Shown piece by piece: positions 54,472-62,532 of a stretch of 64,000 nucleotides of DNA; the stretch's first letter is position 1; each line of letters opens with the position of its first letter. The DNA lies in assembly GCF_009646115.1 (NCBI RefSeq), contig NZ_CP045721.1:1-64000 (forward strand). The letters run 5' to 3'. Source of the DNA: Pantoea eucalypti (GTDB lineage: Bacteria; Pseudomonadota; Gammaproteobacteria; Enterobacterales; Enterobacteriaceae). A program made the translations under genes and the position numbers. The notes beneath the pieces were generated by a model, which did not search any database, had not been told where the DNA came from, and worked only from the letters and a program-made list of their open reading frames with translations.

Positions 54472-54816
54472 ATGCTTAGAGAACTGACCGAAAATGAAAG
54501 TAATATCGTCTCTGGCGGTAATGCTAACTCAGGTTACGAAGGCTCAAACTGCACCAACGCCGCGATTGAAGGGGGTGTTAACGGTGCAACGGGTGGTGCT
54601 GTGGCCGGTGCTATCCGTGGCGGTGTCACGGGCCTCGCTGGCGGCCCTGGAGGGGTAGTAGCAGGCGCGGGTGCCGGGGCTGCTGAAGGGGCTGTTTATG
54701 GCGGAGTTCCAGGTGCTATTGGAGGGTATGTAGGTTGCCAGAATAGCGGCTATGCTAACAATGGTGGAAACAGTAGCAATCTCGGCGTAGATTCCAGCGA
54801 TAACAGCGTGAACTGA
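54472..54816 (+). CDS. class II microcin/bacteriocin precursor with double-glycine leader
   Basis: 114 residues. The first 16, MLRELTENESNIVSGG, are a textbook double-glycine leader for export by a peptidase-containing ABC transporter. The predicted mature peptide of 98 residues is dominated by Gly, Ala and Val in GxxxG-like repeats (GGAVAGAIRGGVTGLAGGPG), which fits membrane insertion. It has exactly two cysteines (precursor residues 27 and 89) that could form a disulfide. The C-terminal tail is Asn/Ser rich. GAGGAT precedes the ATG. No CvaA/CvaB-type exporter is in this window. I do not recognise a named microcin. Confidence 0.82.
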   Translation: MLRELTENESNIVSGGNANSGYEGSNCTNAAIEGGVNGATGGAVAGAIRGGVTGLAGGPGGVVAGAGAGAAEGAVYGGVPGAIGGYVGCQNSGYANNGGNSSNLGVDSSDNSVN

Positions 54817-54863
54817 CAGTGCCATTGGTAGCAGGTTACGAAAGACTGAACCCTAACAGTCTA

Positions 54864-55280
54864 CTATTGTATTTTCGATACTTCAGCTTTAGCCCATTTA
54901 ACCGCATCATCAGCAAAGTATTGATTACCAGTTAAATAATCAACTACAAGCCCTCCTGCAAGACTTGCAATACAGGATGCCGTCGCTAAGGCAGAGACCC
55001 ACTCAAGTTCATATCTGCCTGTTGATAAAACAATTGCTAAATCCGGAACGAAGGTAGCATTTAACTCATTAAGTTCACCATCATTATCCACTACATGTAC
55101 ATAATACTCGAAACCTGAAATTGAACCATTAACAGGGCAAGGTAAGAAGCCGCTGAACGTTAAAGGATCAAATTCATCATCCAGTACGCAGGGAAACCCT
55201 GCATGAATGATTGAATCCCTAAGAAGAGAAGTAGGAGGGAAGTTTTTTTTAGCTATGTAAATACCGATATCGCGTGACAA
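54864..55280 (-). CDS. hypothetical protein, possible immunity protein
   Basis: 138 residues beginning SRDIGIYIAKKNFPPTSLLRD, followed by PLTFSGFLPCPVNGSISGFEYYV and a hydrophobic stretch (WVSALATASCIASLAGGLVVDY). It resembles an uncharacterised family often seen beside toxin or phage genes. The TTG start at 55280 is chosen for AAGGAG six bases upstream. It lies 29 bases after the truncated tape-measure gene, in the same direction, so it may be an immunity partner of a lost toxin end. Confidence 0.65.
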   Translation of the reverse strand: MSRDIGIYIAKKNFPPTSLLRDSIIHAGFPCVLDDEFDPLTFSGFLPCPVNGSISGFEYYVHVVDNDGELNELNATFVPDLAIVLSTGRYELEWVSALATASCIASLAGGLVVDYLTGNQYFADDAVKWAKAEVSKIQ

Positions 55281-55309
55281 GTCTTACTCCTTCTTAGTCA
55301 AGTTCTGGC

Positions 55310-56971
55310 CTATAACAATACATGGAAAACCAGATAATCAGCATCGTTATCCAGCCCCTGTGTGAAGGTGTCCAGCATGCCGCCATCCCTGCCCATCACC
55401 AGCTGCAGGTTCTCCCACTTTTTCTGAAAGTCGATTTTCTTACCGTTATAGGTGCCGCCGACCACACCATAAGCGTCATTCAGTCCCCGTACGATGCCAT
55501 AGGCGTCGGTACGGTGATGGATAGTCTCAAGCTGTTTGTCAATAAGATTAAACATCTTGCCGCCAGTCCGCCCAAATATCAGGGCATTCTCACGCTGCTT
55601 CTGTTCTTCTGTGCAATGATTACGGCGATAGATGGGCAGGATGACGTTTTCATAGTATTCAACCGGCGACTGGCTGAAGAGCTGAGCATTGATAAGCGGG
55701 TTGCCACGGAAGCGCTTTATGCCTTCCAGGCCGTTGAGCTCAATTTTGCTGGCATCCCATATACCCATTTTCATGAGGTCATGCGTGACCTGATTAGGTA
55801 ATTTGATAATGCCGTTTAACCGGTTGTAAGCGGTCATCAGCGCATCACCCGCTGAGCTGCCCTTAAGCTCGCCGATAATCGGCTCAAGCTCGGCAAACAA
55901 CGCTTTATTGCTCAGACCGAACGCAGCAGTGCCGGCTTTGGCCATAAACTGACGGTACTGGGTGAAATCGACATTGCCCCCGGAGGACTGGATTGCGCGG
56001 AAGGCAGCGTCAATGAGTCGGTTAATCCGCTCAGGGCTTTTCAGGCCGCCCGCGGTCTCAGTAAAGCGCAGCATATCCATCTGCTTCGCAACCGTGGCTT
56101 CGCGCTGGTGCTCATCCAGAACGCGTGAGGCGAATGTGATACGCGCCAGCACGGGGGCAGCCAGTTTCGCCGCGCGCAGCTGCTCATCCACAGACTTCAT
56201 GCCGGATTCGCTGAATACGCCCTGCGCCTCCACCAGATACTTCAGCATGTCAGTAGCCGATGAGCCACGGACCCACGTGGTTTCGGCAAAATGCATTGCT
56301 TCCTCTGTGGTCGCCTGACTCATGCCGAACTGTCTGAACTTCTCAGTCATGGTCTGGTACCGGGCAGCCTCGTCAACAAAACCCTTCAGCATGCTGAAGC
56401 CCAGATAGCCGGTGGCCAGACTGGTCATACCGGCTGAATATGAGCCTCCACCTGGTGGCCGGCCATTACCACCGCCGTGGCCAGAGCCACCCCATCCACC
56501 AGGAGGGACGCCGTTATTCCAGCCATGCCACCAGCGACTGTTTCCTGCAGGAGGAGGCAGCGCAGGTCCTCCGCCATGGTTCCCATATCCACTGCTGCCC
56601 CCTGCAGCCGCGGCACCAGCAGCAGCCCGAACGGGCAACGTTATGGCTGCACCGTAGCTGCCCGCCAGCAGTGGCACATTACGGGAGGCCCGGTTGATGC
56701 GCTGTGTCTGGTAGGCAATCTCGCGGATGGCACCGGCATACTCACGCGCGCCGCGTGACGCACCAGAGAACATATTATTGAGGGAGCGATTGAGTGCCCG
56801 CAGCGCAGATGTCGCCTCGCGTGCCGCACTGGTCAGTGCTTTAATGTTCCTGGTGATGGTGAGGAACTTCTTGTTCAGTTCAATCGCATCACGGCTCACC
56901 TGCAGCAGGTTGCGCGTAATCTGGTCATCCAGCGCCAGCCGCACGGCTACACGGTAAGCCTTAACATCCAT
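55310..56971 (-). CDS. phage tail tape-measure-like protein, C-terminally truncated
   Basis: 553 residues. A helical N-terminus (ALDDQITRNLLQVSRDAIEL) is followed by a Gly/Pro/Trp/His-rich linker near residues 120-175, a hydrophobic patch, and then a phage-tail-type domain (RYQTMTEKFRQFGMSQATTEEA to EKWENLQLVMGRDGG). Tape-measure relatives continue well beyond this point, but here the protein ends in an unrelated short tail (DADYLVFHVLL), indicating truncation. ATG 56971 follows GAGG. No other tail genes remain, so it is a prophage remnant. Confidence 0.75.
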   Translation of the reverse strand: MDVKAYRVAVRLALDDQITRNLLQVSRDAIELNKKFLTITRNIKALTSAAREATSALRALNRSLNNMFSGASRGAREYAGAIREIAYQTQRINRASRNVPLLAGSYGAAITLPVRAAAGAAAAGGSSGYGNHGGGPALPPPAGNSRWWHGWNNGVPPGGWGGSGHGGGNGRPPGGGSYSAGMTSLATGYLGFSMLKGFVDEAARYQTMTEKFRQFGMSQATTEEAMHFAETTWVRGSSATDMLKYLVEAQGVFSESGMKSVDEQLRAAKLAAPVLARITFASRVLDEHQREATVAKQMDMLRFTETAGGLKSPERINRLIDAAFRAIQSSGGNVDFTQYRQFMAKAGTAAFGLSNKALFAELEPIIGELKGSSAGDALMTAYNRLNGIIKLPNQVTHDLMKMGIWDASKIELNGLEGIKRFRGNPLINAQLFSQSPVEYYENVILPIYRRNHCTEEQKQRENALIFGRTGGKMFNLIDKQLETIHHRTDAYGIVRGLNDAYGVVGGTYNGKKIDFQKKWENLQLVMGRDGGMLDTFTQGLDNDADYLVFHVLL

Positions 56972-57020
56972 AGGAACCTCAATTTACGGGCATAAAAAAC
57001 CTGCCGGAGCGGGTCGGGTT

Positions 57021-57329
57021 TTAAGAAAATAACATCAAAATTCGGTGCGACAGGGACTCTATAAGAGCCTCATACCACTCCTTCACTGTTGGATCGAATT
57101 GCAAAAACCATAGACTGAAGTAAACCCCTCCAACACCAGCGAGCATATGCAAGCTAAGATTGAACCAGTATGCGTGAGGCCGGTCAGCCCTCTTGATAAG
57201 CTCGCATCTGGACGTGCCTTTGAAAGTCTTGGTGTAGACACCAGTTCGGTAATAACTGATTGCTTGCATAACCATTACAAGCCCAGTGACAAAAATTGCA
57301 ATTACAGTGAACCAATAGCCGTAATCCAT
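57021..57329 (-). CDS. small membrane protein of unknown function
   Basis: 102 residues with a membrane segment at the N-terminus (WFTVIAIFVTGLVMVMQAI) and another near residue 60-80 (HMLAGVGGVYFSLWFLQF). The middle is basic (KTFKGTSRCELIKRADRPH). AAGGA lies ten bases before the ATG. It belongs to the accessory island and precedes the tape-measure gene on the same strand. Family not recognised. Confidence 0.6.
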   Translation of the reverse strand: MDYGYWFTVIAIFVTGLVMVMQAISYYRTGVYTKTFKGTSRCELIKRADRPHAYWFNLSLHMLAGVGGVYFSLWFLQFDPTVKEWYEALIESLSHRILMLFS

Positions 57330-57595
57330 GCCAAATAATTCCTTTTATAACTAAGTCTTTAATTGAACCAGCCAGCTATCTGCGTTTAATTATCATACGC
57401 ATTTTTCGGCTCTGCATTTCCGTTTTATCTGCCAGAACCAGACACTTTACACCATCGATTCCGGCTCATCATTTGAGCATTCACAAATTCCAGTCACTGC
57501 GAAAAGACCTGTTTTTTTATCAGGATTCCTATTCCAAAACTTAAGCGTATATTGCCAATGGGGTCTTCCCATATGGCAAGGTTTAAAAATCATAA

Positions 57596-57754
57596 ATGAA
57601 AAAAACAATCGTGGCTCTAATCACTCTGGCTCTCCTGGCACCATCTGTCAGCTTTGCACGCGGTGGTCATTACGCTGGTGGGCATGGCTCTTCTCACAAG
57701 TATGGTACGTATAAAAACGCTCGTACGGGCAATCATTATGAGAAGCGACACTGA
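57596..57754 (+). CDS. small secreted Gly/His-rich protein
   Basis: 52 residues. A signal peptide (MKKTIVALITLALLAPSVSF) is followed by a short mature part rich in Gly, His, Lys and Tyr (GGHYAGGHGSSHKYG, ending NHYEKRH). Proteins of this look occur in enterobacterial prophage regions. The ribosome site is weak. A strong terminator lies 24 bases after the stop, which supports a real transcript. Metal binding by the histidines is possible but unproven. Confidence 0.7.
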   Translation: MKKTIVALITLALLAPSVSFARGGHYAGGHGSSHKYGTYKNARTGNHYEKRH

Positions 57755-57777
57755 TTAATAGTATGGAATCCGTACTC

Positions 57778-57802
57778 AAAGCCCACTCCGCTGGGCTTTT
57801 TT
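57778..57802 (+). terminator. rho-independent terminator
   Basis: Stem AAAGCCCA with TGGGCTTT and six T, right after the Gly/His-rich peptide gene. Confidence 0.88.
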
Positions 57803-58240
57803 GATTATGCTGAAAGAGTGAATATGCAAAAGAAAAGTTAAAGTTTGCAGCCAGTGTGCCGATAATCAATAACATGCCTGAGTGACTCTTGTGAATGATG
57901 ATCATGTCAGTTGATACTATTTACCGGCACTTTTAAAAAGCCTGGGCTGAAACGCCACATTGAACACTTAGTGATGCTCAACTCCGTTTAATAGCTGAAA
58001 ACTGCCGCCGGGACGAAATAGCTGCAATTCACTTTGTCATAAAACTGTGCAATGCCGATCTTGCTACATGCCCTGACTAGGATGTTGAAAAGCAATACCT
58101 GCTTCACAAAAACATTCACACATTATAGCGCCTGCTTGCTCAGATTGATTTGCTGCGCAAGCAATAAGCGGTGTTCATTCCCAGTGAATGATTAGGCCGG
58201 CAGTCGATACCATAAGTATGTAACTCAAGGAGAACGCTCA
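57803..58240. other. 438-base region without a supported gene
   Basis: No frame with a ribosome site on either strand. The AAGGAG at its right end belongs to the next gene. Confidence 0.55.
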
Positions 58241-58432
58241 ATGGAAAAACCAAACCCTCTCGCAGCCCTATCATTGATCATCTGGTTTCTGATGTTTATC
58301 CCATGCTTCCGCATGGCTCAGAAAGCTGGTTTCGGATGGAAGATGGCGCTGTTGCTTTCCTTCCCAGGTATCCATTTCATCATGCTCTACGTTTTAGCTT
58401 ACAAGAAGTGGCCAAGTCTTCCACGCGCATGA
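58241..58432 (+). CDS. small two-helix membrane protein
   Basis: 63 residues with two membrane segments (LAALSLIIWFLMFIPCF and MALLLSFPGIHFIMLYVLAY) around a short basic loop. AAGGAG lies seven bases before the ATG. Function unknown. It lies 35 bases before a secreted protein gene. Confidence 0.72.
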   Translation: MEKPNPLAALSLIIWFLMFIPCFRMAQKAGFGWKMALLLSFPGIHFIMLYVLAYKKWPSLPRA

Positions 58433-58467
58433 TAGAAGCACCAATTAATCTAAATGGATTTTAAGTA

Positions 58468-58761
58468 ATGAAAAGATTAACGCCAGCTTTAACTTTTATT
58501 TCAATGATGATTACTTCTTTGACTGTTATTGGTGCAGAAAAAAGCACTGATAAAGTTGGTGCTTCAGGTAAATGCCTTGGCTACTTATCTATGTTTAATG
58601 AGGAAGATCTCAAGGCTAAATCAACCCGAACTCAAGATCTTCTTGATTTATACAGGTCATCTTTGTCTGAGGCCATGCAGACGTCTTCAATCAACGGGGA
58701 GCAGGTCATACCTGCTGATATTTACACACTAAGTATAGATGCATCAGCATTTGTTTCTTAA
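58468..58761 (+). CDS. small secreted protein of unknown function
   Basis: 97 residues with a signal peptide (cleavage near VIGAEKST). The mature part is helical and charged with one cysteine. It may be C-terminally shortened. The ribosome site (TAAG) is weak. The low GC content matches the neighbouring island genes. Confidence 0.55.
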   Translation: MKRLTPALTFISMMITSLTVIGAEKSTDKVGASGKCLGYLSMFNEEDLKAKSTRTQDLLDLYRSSLSEAMQTSSINGEQVIPADIYTLSIDASAFVS

Positions 58762-59204
58762 TAAAGCCTCTGCCGGTACCATTATGTCCTCAATGGTACC
58801 GGACCAATCGTTCATACCAATGTAAACTGCTTAGTCTCATAAGAAAGAAAAACGTTTGCTGCCCCCGTCCGAACTCCTTTTCTGGTTAAATTCTGGCTGG
58901 CAAAATCGCACAACTCGGAGCCTGTGGTGGCCTGAGCGTAAGACCTGCAGCAGCTTTTTAATCGCGGGCACGGACAGGTATTTAAACGACATCAGGCCTG
59001 ATACTGGTCACACTCATGGTGGCGGAAATGATGGACATTTTTAACAGGCAAGGGCGCGGTCGGAATAAGACCGGTTATGACTGATTCAGCTGACAGATGA
59101 GCCGGACTTTTTGCTACCTGATATCAGCCAGAATGCATGGCAGGTGCACATTAAGCTTCATGGTTTTTATAATGATTTTTTAATGCTACGAATGGGGATA
59201 TTGC
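58762..59204. other. 443-base region without a supported gene
   Basis: Only short shadow frames. GGGGA at 59194-59198 is the ribosome site of the next gene. Confidence 0.5.
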
Positions 59205-59585
59205 ATGCTTAAATCCGCGCTTTTTCTCGCTGCCCTGCTCTCTCCTTTTGCCTCTGTCGCCGGGCCCGGTAGTTTTATATTTGAAGTAAATGGTACAAAG
59301 GAAACATACTCACCAGGATGTATAAAATCAATAAGTTACGTGCCGAATGATGAGGTTGATTCTGAAAATGTTGATTTCACACTAAGAAATGAGTGTGGAA
59401 AAAAACTCTTTGTCAACACAAAGCAGAACATTGGTAAGAAGTTGTCTATTTATTACAAAGGCAATCTGCTTTCCAGCGCTACTATTGTCTCTGTACTCAG
59501 GAATACTTTCAGAATATCCAGTAAAGAGATGCCGCGCATAGTTCTGATGCAGCTTCTTTATGACTATGGGGTTAAGCGTAATTAG
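59205..59585 (+). CDS. secreted protein resembling the SecD P1 head domain
   Basis: 126 residues with a signal peptide ending near SVAGPGSF. The mature part, VDFTLRNECGKKLFVNTKQNIGKKLSIYYKGNLLSSATIV, follows the pattern of the SecD periplasmic P1 domain (phase FTL...GKKL...T...NIGKKL.I...G..LS...I). It has two cysteines. GGGGA lies six bases before the ATG. Similar small stand-alone proteins exist, but their role is unknown. Confidence 0.65.
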   Translation: MLKSALFLAALLSPFASVAGPGSFIFEVNGTKETYSPGCIKSISYVPNDEVDSENVDFTLRNECGKKLFVNTKQNIGKKLSIYYKGNLLSSATIVSVLRNTFRISSKEMPRIVLMQLLYDYGVKRN

Positions 59586-59719
59586 TGGAAATGTAGGGGA
59601 ATGAAGTATAGACGAACGCGACAGGATTAACTTAGATTCAGACGTGTAGCAAGTATTACACGAGTGTTGGGCTGTAGTATCCGGGTGGCACTTGCACAAT
59701 CTATCAAAGGAGAAAAACG

Positions 59720-60037
59720 GTGAGATGGCTTTTCTTATCCGGAATGTTACTTTCCATGATGGTAATAGCGGATGACCGGTCGTTCGAAACGCCAGAAGTA
59801 AAATGCCTGAATGAACACACTATCCCATTCATTAAGTCGGAAGTTCCGCCAAAAGAAATCGTTGATGAGGCCTATGTTACCTGTAAGCCAGAACTGGATG
59901 AGTGGAAGAAGTCGCAGGAGCCATTACCTGATGAAATGAAGCAGCACATGCGCAAAGAGCTTTATGACTTCTACATTAGGATGATTGGAAAAAGACGAAA
60001 TTACGAAACAGGTAAATCATCAAAGGCTGCTCACTGA
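59720..60037 (+). CDS. small secreted protein of unknown function
   Basis: 105 residues from GTG 59720, with AAAGGAG seven bases upstream. A signal peptide ends near VIADDRSF. The mature part is acidic and helical with two cysteines (VKCLNEH, VTCKPEL). It is the last secreted protein of the island cluster. Family not recognised. Confidence 0.65.
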   Translation: MRWLFLSGMLLSMMVIADDRSFETPEVKCLNEHTIPFIKSEVPPKEIVDEAYVTCKPELDEWKKSQEPLPDEMKQHMRKELYDFYIRMIGKRRNYETGKSSKAAH

Positions 60038-60128
60038 GACACTTTTTAACGTCTGCGCGGCTAAATTTTCGGGGTTATCAGAAGATGAACTTCCCTGGAA
60101 AACCAGACTCTGTATAACAGAAGGAGTA

Positions 60129-60272
60129 ATGAAAATAGCCTACAAACCGAGAACATGTCCTTTCTGCAACTATCCGGGCCTCCAAAAAGAGCCGGATCGG
60201 AAATGGTCCTGCAGAAAGTGCGGCCTTGAATGGAAGCAGGAGCAGGATAATCGCGATAAAGATAAACAATGA
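60129..60272 (+). CDS. 47-residue zinc-ribbon protein
   Basis: Two CxxC knuckles, CPFC and CRKC, separated by 17 residues, form a zinc ribbon, followed by a charged tail. AAGGAG immediately precedes the ATG with an unusually short gap of two bases. The frame is open back to 59985. A terminator follows at once. It may bind nucleic acid or be a partial protein. Confidence 0.6.
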   Translation: MKIAYKPRTCPFCNYPGLQKEPDRKWSCRKCGLEWKQEQDNRDKDKQ

Positions 60273-60274
60273 AT

Positions 60275-60294
60275 CCCGCCCTGCGGGGTTTTTT
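60275..60294 (+). terminator. rho-independent terminator
   Basis: CCCGC-CCT-GCGGG followed by G and six T, directly after the zinc-ribbon gene. Confidence 0.88.
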
Positions 60295-60586
60295 ATTATC
60301 TGAAGACGGGTTCAGATATTCCCGGTACCGGTACGCCGCAGCCGTCTGACGTTTCGCACCTGCGACATCCTGCACTATCACGAAGATTGCGCCCGCATCG
60401 AGAGTCACCCTTACCGTAACTCGTATCCACCATAACAAGTCAGTGCGGCGCAGATCATTTAAGTTCCAGTACGTCTGACCACATACTGACTGGCGCATTC
60501 TCATGGGGAACACAGCATGGTTGTGGAAAAAGGTGCAGTTCAAATGATCGCAATGCCTGCTGATAATCACTCTTGTTTTCGACGAC

Positions 60587-60769
60587 CTATTTTCCCGCCA
60601 CGAACTGATCACGTATTCGATGGGCATAGGTGCCGATATCGACACGTTCATCCTGCCCATTCCAGAGATAACGGTATTGAATCATCATTCGGCCTTTACG
60701 TGATATCCGGACAGATAATCCGTCGCGATCCGTTTTCACCTGAACTTTTTCATATTCCTTGCCCGGCAT
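60587..60769 (-). pseudogene. tyrosine integrase, N-terminal fragment
   Basis: 60 codons (YEKVQVKTDRDGLSVRISRKG, then IQYRYLWNGQDERVDIGTY) match the arm-DNA-binding domain found at the N-terminus of P4-type integrases. The catalytic domain with its Arg/His/Arg/Tyr residues is absent. It marks the right edge of the mobile island. Confidence 0.75.
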
Positions 60770-60823
60770 TGAACTCAGGGCAGCATCTGAGAGTGCTATA
60801 GATTCTTTGGAGGTTGGGAATTA

Positions 60824-60841
60824 TGTACATCATTATGTACA
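60824..60841. repeat. palindrome TGTACAT-N4-ATGTACA, copy 2
   Basis: Same 7+4+7 inverted repeat as at 52563-52580. It lies about 55 bases upstream of the integrase fragment start on the minus strand and at the right edge of the island. Confidence 0.7.
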
Positions 60842-61061
60842 CGTAAAAAGAGTAAGTGAAGAGAAACACCTGGAATACTGCGGAATACAAAAACTCATCA
60901 ATTACCTGTTTTTTATGCGATTCGCCAGCTGTCACGTGAATATACGGAATAGCCGGGAATCGAAAGAAAACAGATGGAATAGAAACTGTTATATAGCGCA
61001 GGAATAGCAGTAAGTCACAGGGAAAAACATAACCGCACTGGTCATGCTGATGTGGCCTTTT

Positions 61062-62474
61062 TCAGCCTCCCCAGCGGCTTTTAAGATAGCTCACCGCCTG
61101 CTGAGTCTGTGGCTGATTCAGATAGTTCTCTCTGAACAGAATGGTGCCGTTGATATTTGGGTTCGATTCATTGAGATTGAGCTGTTTTTTCAGCTCTGGC
61201 ACACCACCCTGAAGCGTCCAGTCAGGCTCAATTTTTGAAGGTTCCCCCACTTTGTAGAGCGCCAGACCAATATAGAGCCGGGTTTTAGTGGGTTTCACCA
61301 CCTCTGCCCACCAGTTTGCCAGCACGTCGTAACGGGCAGCCTGACGGGAAAATGGCCAGTACAGCTGGGGCGCAATGTAATCCAGCAAACCCTGCTGAAC
61401 CCAGCGGCGGGTATCCGCAAAGGCTTCGTCATAAGCCGCCGCGCCGCGGGTATCGGAACCGGCGGGATCGTGTGAAAGATTGCGCCAGACGCCCGCCGGG
61501 CTGACACCAAACTCAACCTCCGGCTTCAGCTGCTTAATGGTGCGAGATACCTGCTCAATCAGCTGCTGCGTATTGTGACGCCGCCAGTCTGCTTTGCTGG
61601 CAAAACCCTGGCCATAACGGCTGAAGGTCTGATTATCATTGAGCAGCGAACCCGCAGATTCGGAATAGAAGTAGTCATCGAACTGCACACCGTCGATGGG
61701 ATAGCGCGCGACAACCTCGGCCACAATGCTGGTAATCCAGTCACGCACCTCAGGAATACCCGGATCGAGCACATAGCGATCGCCAGCGGTGCGGATCCAG
61801 TCGCGATGCAATACAAAAACACTGGCCGGATTAAGTGACAGTGTGCGGTTCAGTTCGCTCACGGTAGAGGGTTTAGTGTTCACCGATACCCGGTAAGGGT
61901 TGAACCAGGCATGGACTTTGATACCGCGCTTATGTGCCTCATCCAGCATAAACTGCAGCGGATCATAGCCAGGATCGTCACCGATTTTGCCGGTCAGCAT
62001 ATCGGACCAGGGCAGGATTTTTGAGGGCCAGAGCGCGGTAGCATCGGGCTTGACCTGGAAAAAGACCGTGTTAATCCCCAGGCTTTTCAGCTTATCCAGC
62101 TTGTCGGTCAGTGATTGCTGCTGCAGGCGAATACGCTCTGCCGCCGGACGGCTGCCATTCACCGACGCTACCGGTGGCCAGTCAAGACGCGATACCGTGG
62201 CTAACCAGACGCCCCGTACCGGTTCATGCACCTCAGGACGGTCTGGCTTGCCTGCAGGTAGCGGCTGTTTTGTTACGGGCGGAAAAGGCGTCACCAGCGA
62301 TTTCGGCGGCTCAGATGCGCAACTGACCAGCAACAACGCCGCAGCGAGCGCGGCGCCTCGCTTAACAGCGGTTCTGGCCTGTGCAGAAAAGAGATTAAAG
62401 ACGATGATGAACTCCAGTATTGTCTGGTCGGGACGCAAAGAGATGTATTCTCGGTGAGTCTGATTAAATGTCAA
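61062..62474 (-). CDS. digH: glycosyl hydrolase lipoprotein DigH (YddW)
   Basis: About 440-470 residues depending on start, closely matching E. coli DigH/YddW: PVRGVWLATVSRLDWPPVAS, FFQVKPDATALWPSKILPWS, DGVQFDDYFY and EFGVSPAGVWRN. A lipobox LLLVSC anchors it to the outer membrane. DigH cleaves denuded peptidoglycan glycan strands at division sites. No ATG precedes the lipobox in a good context. The frame opens with TTG at 62474, and the true start is uncertain. Confidence 0.92.
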   Translation of the reverse strand: MTFNQTHREYISLRPDQTILEFIIVFNLFSAQARTAVKRGAALAAALLLVSCASEPPKSLVTPFPPVTKQPLPAGKPDRPEVHEPVRGVWLATVSRLDWPPVASVNGSRPAAERIRLQQQSLTDKLDKLKSLGINTVFFQVKPDATALWPSKILPWSDMLTGKIGDDPGYDPLQFMLDEAHKRGIKVHAWFNPYRVSVNTKPSTVSELNRTLSLNPASVFVLHRDWIRTAGDRYVLDPGIPEVRDWITSIVAEVVARYPIDGVQFDDYFYSESAGSLLNDNQTFSRYGQGFASKADWRRHNTQQLIEQVSRTIKQLKPEVEFGVSPAGVWRNLSHDPAGSDTRGAAAYDEAFADTRRWVQQGLLDYIAPQLYWPFSRQAARYDVLANWWAEVVKPTKTRLYIGLALYKVGEPSKIEPDWTLQGGVPELKKQLNLNESNPNINGTILFRENYLNQPQTQQAVSYLKSRWGG

Positions 62475-62532
62475 TGCGTTAGCACAGCGGCAACGGTAAA
62501 ATCGCCGCCATTAAAATCAGGCCCTGAACCCG

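Noticed and set aside
60061..60660. 199-codon minus-strand open frame
   Set aside because: It runs antisense to the zinc-ribbon gene and its terminator, has no ribosome site, and its composition is not protein-like.
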